Assembly: GCA_902783675.1 (NCBI GenBank)
Contig: CACZRW010000033.1
Span: forward strand, 1-6,907
DNA from: an uncultured Pseudomonadota bacterium
GTDB taxonomy: Bacteria > Pseudomonadota > Alphaproteobacteria > CACZRW01
Direction of reading: 5' to 3'
Length of the DNA: 6,907 nt
Of the stretch, positions 1 to 5,720 are shown in pieces; position 1 is the stretch's first letter; each line of letters opens with the position of its first letter. The position numbers and the translations under genes were made by a program. The notes beneath the pieces are model-generated. The model had not been told where the DNA came from, did not search any database, and worked only from the letters and a program-made list of their open reading frames with translations.

Positions 1-713
1 AGCCTTTCAATGTTTGCGGTTACGGTGTTTTCGAGCTTTATATATCCCCAGCCCATTATATTGGCAAGCAGCATGACAAATCCCGATAAAAGTTCGGGGG
101 ATTTTAGACCGTCGGGAGCATCGGTTTCTATGAGCAATCTATCTTTGGGGATTGAAAGTAAAATCTCGGCAGCGGCTTTTTCGCTCTTTTTAAGGATAAA
201 CGGAGATATGGAAAAATAGCAGCCCAGTTCTTCCAATGGCTTAATGAAGCTTAAAGGCGCGGAGTAAGAATGCAAAACAAGCGGAGGAAGAGACTTTTTG
301 TATTGCTTTAATATGGTAAGGAGGTCCTCATGCGCTTTTACCGAGTGAATGGTCGTTATGCGCCGATATTTCACGGCAAGGGCAAGCTGCCTTATAAACA
401 CTTCTTTTTGCTTGTCGTAGTCGGGTTTTGCTTTGTCCAGGCCGATTTCACCGACTCCGGCTTTCGGGTTTTCTTTAAGTAAAGATTCAAGCTCATCTTG
501 CCAACTGCTTGAAATATCATTGACATACCAAGGGTGGACGCCGAAAAAACCGACTACCTCGGGGTGAGATTTGGTTAAGGCTTTAAGCTCTTGCCACTCG
601 TCAGGCTTTGCCGAACAGGATAAAAAGCCGTCGACTCCTTTTAATTTGGCCGAGGCGATGACTTTTTCGGCGTTTATTCTTTTGTCGGTAAGATGTAAAT
701 GAGCGTCTTTCAT
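1..713 (-). CDS. TatD-family metal-dependent hydrolase (C-terminus cut by window edge)
   Basis: Predicted metal-dependent phosphoesterase of the TatD family (amidohydrolase-like TIM barrel; characterised members are DNases), probably cytoplasmic. I translated 237 complete codons from the ATG at 713-711; the gene runs off the left edge and family members are about 250-260 residues, so only a short C-terminal piece is missing. All expected metal ligands are visible: H5 and H7 in DAHLH, E89 in GEIGLD, H123 in TIHS, H148 in LVLHSYS and D198 in LLIETDAPD. The GVHPWY motif (58-63) is also present. The GEIGLDK form, without the usual GLDYHR, resembles the shorter TatD subgroup. The start is supported by an AGGGG Shine-Dalgarno just upstream. 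It is divergent from the ScsB/DsbD-like gene across a 52-base gap. The family is certain; the exact substrate is not. Confidence 0.93.
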   Translation of the reverse strand, partial: MKDAHLHLTDKRINAEKVIASAKLKGVDGFLSCSAKPDEWQELKALTKSHPEVVGFFGVHPWYVNDISSSWQDELESLLKENPKAGVGEIGLDKAKPDYDKQKEVFIRQLALAVKYRRITTIHSVKAHEDLLTILKQYKKSLPPLVLHSYSAPLSFIKPLEELGCYFSISPFILKKSEKAAAEILLSIPKDRLLIETDAPDGLKSPELLSGFVMLLANIMGWGYIKLENTVTANIER

Positions 714-750
714 TTTTCCCCTTTTGATGATATTCTAGCCGCTATATTAA

Positions 751-758
751 AGGAAGGG
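751..758 (+). promoter_or_regulatory. Ribosome binding site fixing a TTG start
   Basis: AGGAAGGG lies 7 bases before the TTG at 766-768. It is the strongest Shine-Dalgarno in the window. An in-frame stop (TAA at 748-750) lies just upstream, so TTG 766 is the furthest possible start. The next in-frame Met is an ATG at 793, which would remove most of the signal peptide. Together these favour TTG. Confidence 0.75.
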
Positions 759-765
759 CAATATA

Positions 766-2967
766 TTGTTTCGTTTTTTAATCATAATTTGCATGGCTTT
801 GAGCTTTGGGTTTGCTCCGGTGGTCGGAGCGGCAGAGGGTGATGATGCTCCCGCTCCAAAGCCGGCAAAAGTGACCGAGGTTGAAGTAAGAGAGTTTCCG
901 CCCCTGCCCTCGCAAAAGCCCGGCTTGGAAGAGAGCGTTGAAGAGCTGTCAGTGGCTTTGTTTACTGTTAAGCATAAGTTTTTGGAGTTTATGAATGCGA
1001 CCGAGGAAAGGCGTGAGATCATGGCCTTCTTTAACAGGCTTGGCGAAGATTATGCTCTTTTTAAAGCGGATCCCAGAGGCTTTTTGACCAGCATAGGTAT
1101 TGACAATGAGGATATATTAAGCGTCGCGGACAAGTATATCGGAACGAATGTAAACAGACTTAAATGGCATGAGAAGTTGGGCTTGGGTATAAGGATACTC
1201 TCCTGTATGTCCGTACAAAAGGACGGCAATACCTCTATCGGAATCGAAGTCAAGATTCCGCCTAAGTATTACTTGAAGCAAGTGTATAAGGCCTCACCGA
1301 TGGTGGACTTTGCCGGCTCAAGTAATGTTGAAAGTATCACTTTTTCGGGAATATTCCCTAATGTATCGGCAAACAAAGATGCGGGGTATAACGGTGTGTT
1401 CGTTTTGCCTTTCGTCCTTAAGCCGGAAAAAATAGAAAAATTGATAGAAATAAATGCCGATTTAAAGGGGCTTTTGTGCGAAGTGGCCACGGGAAAATGT
1501 CAAGAAATAAGCCTGCCGGTAAGCAGGAGTTTTGACGCCAATTCTCGGATTGCATCGCCCGAATGCGGGGTGATAAGGGACTTTGAGCGGCGTCACCGCC
1601 AACCCAATGAGATACAAATAACCAAGGCATGGTGGGACAAAGATGTGCTTAAAGTGCAGGCGAAAACCAATGAGACTTTTGATAATCCCTCTTTAGTCAT
1701 ACAAAACGATTACGGCATTACCTTTGCAAAGCCTAAAATCACTTATGGCGGCGGAGTGCTAAAGGCGGCCGCGAAGCTGGAAAGCGGCGGAGAGGAAGCG
1801 CGTGGCAAAAGCCTTAACATTACCTTTGGGTATCCTTATTACTTCACGATTGCCGAGCTTGTGCCTACGGCCTTAGATAACGAAGGCGCGGCTTTTTATG
1901 GGGAAAAGGTAAAATTGCCAAGGGCTTTTGCAATCGGCTTAATGTTGGTGTTTTTATCACCGCTTTTGGCGTTGTTGATTTGGCTTTTCAAAAGAACGGA
2001 AAAGGAAGTCTTAAAGCAAAGTCTTTTAGCCGCAGGCACGATTGCCCTTCTTTATCCGCTGTTTTCTCATATTATCGGCTTGTGGGGAGAGCAATTTACT
2101 TCGCCTGCCGTAACCTTTACCTTCGCCTTGATAATGGTGGTAAGCGGATTTCATCTCGTGCGTTCGGCAAGATCCCGAACTATGGGAGTTATCTTCGCCG
2201 CACTTACTTTCTTTGCGCCCGTGCATTTTATTGCCGATGTTATAAATGGCGGTAGCTTTATGGCGTTTGTCTTTATGGGAACGGGTGTGTTCGTAGGCTT
2301 TACGCTAACGATAATGCTGGCGAGGTCTTTGGCGCGTTTTATACCCTTGCCCTTAAAAGTTTTGGGCAAAGCAATAATTGCCGGCAAGCGACTTGATTAT
2401 ATTATGCTTGCCCCTTTGATTTTCTTTGCCTTATGGCTGGCGACGATTGCTTTTATGGAGGCGGGGTCTTGGTGGCTTACTTTAAGCGGCGTATTCATAC
2501 TTTTATGCATTGTTTGGGCTTTGCGGATAAGAGCGCGCAAATCTGCCTTGTTATTCTTTATTATCGGTATGCTGATATTGCCTTTTGCAAAGGTGGAGGC
2601 AGAGAATACTTTTAGCCTCGCAAATGTGCAAAAAGCCTTGGATAACGACAAGGTCGTCTATGCCGTTGTGGATACGCCGTGGTGTCTTTCCTGCCAGCTT
2701 GGAAAAGCATCGTTTATGGCGTCGTCGCTAGTGCGCAGAATGATTGCGAATGAGGATATTGTTGTGCTTAGAGCCTCAGCGCAAAACCCCGATATACTCA
2801 CCTTTGCCAGAGCTTTTGAGCTTAAGCCCATGCCTTTGCATATACTTTATGCCAAGGATAAACCTGAGGGCGAGATAATGCCTTGGTTTATCCAAAATTA
2901 CGGCGCGGCAAGAATGCTTAACAAGGTCGGAGTGGAAAGAGATAAACAACCTTTTATCAAAAAATAG
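766..2967 (+). CDS. ScsB/DsbD-like thiol-disulfide membrane protein lacking the transmembrane cysteines
   Basis: Inner-membrane protein of 733 residues with the layout of ScsB/DsbD reductases, which pass electrons from cytoplasmic thioredoxin to periplasmic thiols. In order: signal peptide (1-22); a helical extension (about 27-140) that I do not recognise from the family; a periplasmic domain (about 140-260) with C238 and C245, matching the ScsB N-terminal domain; a second beta-rich part (about 285-375); roughly eight membrane segments (about 386-607); and a thioredoxin-like domain (about 614-733) with WCLSC at 639-643. The membrane part keeps family landmarks such as LWGEQFTSP (439-447). However, where the family has Pro-Cys motifs in two helices, this protein reads SPLL (398-401) and FAPVHF (483-488). 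C581 is the only membrane cysteine. Transfer through the membrane by the usual relay therefore looks impossible. The periplasmic partner is unknown. The start is a TTG with a strong ribosome site. Confidence 0.85.
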   Translation: MFRFLIIICMALSFGFAPVVGAAEGDDAPAPKPAKVTEVEVREFPPLPSQKPGLEESVEELSVALFTVKHKFLEFMNATEERREIMAFFNRLGEDYALFKADPRGFLTSIGIDNEDILSVADKYIGTNVNRLKWHEKLGLGIRILSCMSVQKDGNTSIGIEVKIPPKYYLKQVYKASPMVDFAGSSNVESITFSGIFPNVSANKDAGYNGVFVLPFVLKPEKIEKLIEINADLKGLLCEVATGKCQEISLPVSRSFDANSRIASPECGVIRDFERRHRQPNEIQITKAWWDKDVLKVQAKTNETFDNPSLVIQNDYGITFAKPKITYGGGVLKAAAKLESGGEEARGKSLNITFGYPYYFTIAELVPTALDNEGAAFYGEKVKLPRAFAIGLMLVFLSPLLALLIWLFKRTEKEVLKQSLLAAGTIALLYPLFSHIIGLWGEQFTSPAVTFTFALIMVVSGFHLVRSARSRTMGVIFAALTFFAPVHFIADVINGGSFMAFVFMGTGVFVGFTLTIMLARSLARFIPLPLKVLGKAIIAGKRLDYIMLAPLIFFALWLATIAFMEAGSWWLTLSGVFILLCIVWALRIRARKSALLFFIIGMLILPFAKVEAENTFSLANVQKALDNDKVVYAVVDTPWCLSCQLGKASFMASSLVRRMIANEDIVVLRASAQNPDILTFARAFELKPMPLHILYAKDKPEGEIMPWFIQNYGAARMLNKVGVERDKQPFIKK

Positions 2968-2982
2968 AATCGGTTGCAGAAT

Positions 2983-3435
2983 CTACTTGATGTCGTGATT
3001 CAAGATGGCCTTAGTGGCGAGTTCATCGCACCTTTCGTTTTCAGCGTGCCCCGTGTGCCCTTTTACCCAAAGCCATCCAATTTCGTGGGCAGAGGCGAGT
3101 TTATCCAATGCTTGCCATAAATCGGCGTTCTTTACGGGCTTTTTGTTTGCAGTGCGCCAGCCCTTCATCTTCCATTCGGGAAGCCATGCGGTTATACCTT
3201 TGGCAACATACAGGCTGTCGGTCGTAAGAATTACTTTACAGGGAAATTTTAGCGCCTCAAGCGCTTTTATCACCGCGGTCAGCTCCATACGGTTATTGGT
3301 GGTTTCTGCCTCAAAGCCCGAGAGTTCTTTAACTCTGTCTTTAAAGCGGAGTATGGCGCCCCACCCTCCTTTGCCGGGATTGCCGGAGCAGGCTCCATCG
3401 GTAAAAATCTCTACTGTCTTTGTCTCTTTTTGCAT
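2983..3435 (-). CDS. rnhA: Ribonuclease HI
   Basis: Cytoplasmic endonuclease that cuts the RNA strand of RNA-DNA hybrids, removing primers and R-loops. Counting from the ATG at 3435 (150 residues), the catalytic residues are D13 (IFTDGACSGNPG), E51 (NNRMEL), D73 (TTDSLYV) and D137 (NERCDELA), with the active-site His at H127 (VKGHTGH). Their spacing matches the E. coli enzyme exactly. The handle region with W-rich WLPEWKMKGWRT is present. An upstream in-frame TTG at 3456 would add seven residues (157 in all). Neither start has a clear Shine-Dalgarno, and the TTG falls inside the probable promoter of the divergent gene, so I chose the ATG. The gene is convergent with the ScsB/DsbD-like gene, with 15 bases between the stops and no terminator hairpin visible. 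Confidence 0.96.
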   Translation of the reverse strand: MQKETKTVEIFTDGACSGNPGKGGWGAILRFKDRVKELSGFEAETTNNRMELTAVIKALEALKFPCKVILTTDSLYVAKGITAWLPEWKMKGWRTANKKPVKNADLWQALDKLASAHEIGWLWVKGHTGHAENERCDELATKAILNHDIK

Positions 3436-3451
3436 TTTTTCAAATTTTTTG

Positions 3452-3480
3452 TTCAAAACAGATAAAAAATAGTGTATAGT
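3452..3480 (+). promoter_or_regulatory. Probable sigma70-type promoter of the hydrolase-like gene
   Basis: TTCAAA (3452-3457, 4 of 6 to the -35 consensus), a 17-base spacer, then TATAGT (3475-3480, 5 of 6 to the -10 consensus). Transcription would begin near 3487, giving a leader of about 22 bases before the ATG at 3509. It lies in the short divergent gap with rnhA. This is consensus matching by eye only. Confidence 0.45.
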
Positions 3481-3508
3481 AATTCTAGATGTTCCAGTTT
3501 AATAAAGT

Positions 3509-4513
3509 ATGAAGAAAATGACCAGATACTTTAACATTCCTTTTTATACTCTCGGCGGCATCAGATTATGGCGTGATGTTGCGGTGCGTGAGGGGTGGAA
3601 AGTGCAGGAGAACCTTGTCACCGGAAGCTTTCGGCTTTTGGATAACAATGGTGTGCGCAGGATTAGAGCACCTGAAAGACAGTGCCTATACGCTTTACAG
3701 TCCTACTTTGAAGACTGGGAAATTGATGATACGCAAAAGGAGATTACTCTTTTAATCGGCGGACTTATGCATCACAAGGGAAGCTTTGCTAAAATGGCGA
3801 AAAGGCTTGAAAGCGACGGGCTCGCGCCCGTTACCGTTTGCACCTCTTCGTTCTTTGCATCACCCGATGACAATGCGAGAGCGCTGGCAAAGCTTTTAGG
3901 GCGTTTACCTAAAAACATCACTAAAGTTAATTTTGTAACGGTTGGAAGCGGCGCTTTTATTGTGCGCAAGCTTTTAAGCTCTGATTACAAGTGGAATGAA
4001 AATATAAAGCTGGGCAGAGTTGTTATGCTTGCTCCGCCTAACCAAGGCCTGCATATTTTGCAAAATAAGACTATTTACCCCTTTATGAAAGTCCTTGCGG
4101 GGAAGGCTTTTAACTATATGCGTCCGGATATGGCGGCTAAAATGCCTTTACTCCCTGAAAATGTCGATTTTGCCGTAATTGCTCTTGATATGAAAAAGGG
4201 TGACAGAGCTGGCGAAAATAATACTGACGGTCTGGTCAGAGTGAGCGAGACAAAACTTAAGGGAATGAAAGACTTTATAGTTTTTCACCGTAATCATTTG
4301 TCCGTTACTTATGCGCCCGAGGTAATCAGGGCCGTGGCCTCATTTCTTAAGACGGGAAGATTCCTCAAAAATCGCAAGATAGACAAGATTCCCGACACTT
4401 TCAAAAGAATCATGGCTGAAGACGCCGAAGCAGATGCCAGAGCAGAAAAGTTGACACTCAAGGACCTGGGGGTGACTTATTTTAAAGCCACCGACTATTC
4501 CCGCGCCCCTTAA
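3509..4513 (+). CDS. Alpha/beta-hydrolase-like protein with a displaced nucleophile serine
   Basis: Protein of 334 residues resembling lipase/PGAP1-like alpha/beta hydrolases. Visible landmarks in order: LLIGGLMHHKGSF (81-93) in place of the usual L-L-H-G-L oxyanion strand; FVTVGSGAFIVR (142-153) at the nucleophile elbow; VMLAPPNQGL (172-181), a strong family motif; D240 in NTDGLV; and H263 in HRNHLSV, followed by a FLKTGRF end of fold. The candidate Asp and His of a triad are therefore present. The elbow does not fit G-x-S-x-G: aligned with the usual T-H-S-x-G-G, the Ser position is G146 and the serine is S147. It may be inactive or use S147 in a shifted elbow. No signal peptide or membrane helix is evident, so it is probably cytoplasmic. 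The first 75 residues and the charged C-terminal tail (about 290-334) match nothing I recognise. No clear Shine-Dalgarno precedes ATG 3509; M4 at 3518 is an alternative. The substrate is unknown. Confidence 0.8.
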   Translation: MKKMTRYFNIPFYTLGGIRLWRDVAVREGWKVQENLVTGSFRLLDNNGVRRIRAPERQCLYALQSYFEDWEIDDTQKEITLLIGGLMHHKGSFAKMAKRLESDGLAPVTVCTSSFFASPDDNARALAKLLGRLPKNITKVNFVTVGSGAFIVRKLLSSDYKWNENIKLGRVVMLAPPNQGLHILQNKTIYPFMKVLAGKAFNYMRPDMAAKMPLLPENVDFAVIALDMKKGDRAGENNTDGLVRVSETKLKGMKDFIVFHRNHLSVTYAPEVIRAVASFLKTGRFLKNRKIDKIPDTFKRIMAEDAEADARAEKLTLKDLGVTYFKATDYSRAP

Positions 4514-5574
4514 TTAGAAGGGACGGGGCTAATCGTTACGACATCTCTGCTTTCGTTTGCGTCCGTGTAGCGGATGTTGCGACCGGTGCTGGTATAAACG
4601 GCAGAGTTGCGCTCGGATATAACACCGTCAAACCTTCTTGCCGAGTGCATAGTCCTTGTCTCGGGGCTCCACCCTGCTCTGCGGTCATTTCTGAATATAG
4701 CGTTATAATCAGTGCGTTGTCCGCAAGGGGCGCCGTCGCAATTCCTTGGCATCTCGCCACCCCGACCAAAACCGCCACAGCAGTTGTATTCGGGGAGTTT
4801 CGGCTTAAACGGAGCGCAAGAAGCGTTCTTTTGCTGGCAATAAATGTCCGGATTTACGGGCTTTTCAAAGCGAAGCAACGCATAGCCTTTACCGCCGCCG
4901 AAAGATGAACCGGAAACACCGGCAGAGTAATAAGCGCCGATTATGCCGTAGTCCAAGTCAATGTAGTCAACCGTAAAGACAATCGACATTGAAGAGGAGC
5001 CGCTGGCGGTAAATTGGCAAGCGGACTGTTCGCTGTCAATGACCATATAGCTGGGGCTTTTCACATTAGCAAAAGCAGAGGAAGGATTACACCTTGCTCT
5101 GACACCGTTGGTATAAATGCTGTAATCCAAGACGGGAACGATCATCTTGTTGTCTTTTTGCAGACCTATATCAATAATGCGGGCGGCATCAATGGCGACC
5201 GTTGCGGGAGTAATGCCAGCGCTGAGCTCAAAGTTCATAAACGGCTCATAGCAAACATGGCTTACGCTGTCCGCCGAACAAAGCAAGATGTTGGTGCCGA
5301 CATTATTTTCCATCAGGCTGTAATAAGCGTTATACAAAAACTCCTTTGACATATTGGCAGTCGAAGGAGCGCATTGCTTGGAACGGCAAACTATGATGGA
5401 CGCAGGAACTCCCGCATAAACGCTTTCAACGGCATCACTGCTTACATTCTCGGAGGAGGAGGAAAAAGTCTTTTGTATATCCTGCCACGAGCAAGCGGAA
5501 AGCGCCAAGCCTAACAGAACTGCCCCACAAGCTTTGGAAGCAGTTTCTAATCTTTGTAAATCGAATCTTCTCAT
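4510..5574 (-). CDS. Cysteine-rich lipoprotein of unknown function
   Basis: I do not recognise this 354-residue protein. Its N-terminus is a lipoprotein signal: basic n-region, hydrophobic core (about 17-27) and lipobox LSAC with C28 as the lipidated cysteine. The next residue is Ser, not Asp, which by the E. coli rule suggests outer-membrane sorting. Twelve further cysteines follow, several in pairs: C63/C68, C99/C108, C162, C186, C246/C253, C265/C266 and C279/C284. The even number suggests up to six disulfides in the periplasm. A beta-rich core (about 55-240) contains the motif VDYIDLDYGIIGAYYSAGV and a Ser/Gly-rich turn. From about 255 to the end the protein is Gly-, Arg- and Asn-rich and looks disordered. 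The start has CAGGGGA about 10 bases upstream and a good promoter. Its stop overlaps the stop of the convergent hydrolase-like gene by four bases. Confidence 0.85.
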   Translation of the reverse strand: MRRFDLQRLETASKACGAVLLGLALSACSWQDIQKTFSSSSENVSSDAVESVYAGVPASIIVCRSKQCAPSTANMSKEFLYNAYYSLMENNVGTNILLCSADSVSHVCYEPFMNFELSAGITPATVAIDAARIIDIGLQKDNKMIVPVLDYSIYTNGVRARCNPSSAFANVKSPSYMVIDSEQSACQFTASGSSSMSIVFTVDYIDLDYGIIGAYYSAGVSGSSFGGGKGYALLRFEKPVNPDIYCQQKNASCAPFKPKLPEYNCCGGFGRGGEMPRNCDGAPCGQRTDYNAIFRNDRRAGWSPETRTMHSARRFDGVISERNSAVYTSTGRNIRYTDANESRDVVTISPVPSN

Positions 5575-5601
5575 ATTTGTATCGTCCCCTGACTAGTTAT
5601 A

Positions 5602-5616
5602 AGTGGATAAGCCACT
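5602..5616. repeat. Perfect 5-bp inverted repeat overlapping the promoter
   Basis: AGTGG, a five-base loop (ATAAG), then CCACT. It covers the inner edge of the -10 box and the predicted transcription start of the lipoprotein gene, so it could be an operator half-site pair or a stem at the 5' end of the message. It has no T-tract on either strand, so it is not an intrinsic terminator. Five base pairs can easily arise by chance. Confidence 0.35.
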
Positions 5617-5642
5617 ATATATTGTTGCCAACCCATTTTCAA
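5614..5642 (-). promoter_or_regulatory. Sigma70-type promoter of the lipoprotein gene
   Basis: Read on the minus strand: TTGAAA (5642-5637, 5 of 6 to the -35 consensus), a 17-base spacer (5636-5620), then TATAGT (5619-5614, 5 of 6 to the -10 consensus). Transcription would start near 5607, giving a leader of about 33 bases before the ATG at 5574. This is the best promoter match in the window and suggests that the lipoprotein is transcribed independently of glnA. Confidence 0.65.
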
Positions 5643-5664
5643 GCACAGTTTTTACACTTTGCTT
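5641..5664. repeat. Imperfect inverted repeat in the glnA-lipoprotein gap
   Basis: AAGCACAGT and ACTTTGCTT can pair over nine positions with one mismatch around a six-base loop. It abuts the -35 box of the lipoprotein promoter. On the minus strand, the direction of glnA transcription, the T-run comes before the stem rather than after it, so it does not fit a rho-independent terminator. Its function, if any, is unknown. Confidence 0.3.
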
Positions 5665-5720
5665 AAAAAACCGCAATTTCTTTGTAAGATTATCCGTAAA
5701 GAGTTAAAATACTTTTAAAA

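Noticed and set aside
714..765. Promoters in the divergent gap between the TatD and ScsB/DsbD-like genes
   Set aside because: Plus-strand TATATT (743-748) has no acceptable -35 partner. Minus-strand TTGCCC with an 18-base spacer and TAGAAT is only a weak match. Promoters must be nearby, but I cannot place them.
2966..2983. Repeated AGAATC in the gap between the ScsB/DsbD-like gene and rnhA
   Set aside because: The two six-base copies are in the same orientation, so they cannot form a hairpin, and at this length they are expected by chance.
3005..3472. 155-codon open frame opposite rnhA on the plus strand
   Set aside because: It is fully antisense to RNase HI, whose catalytic residues and spacing are all conserved. 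Its translation has no recognisable motif and it has no ribosome site.
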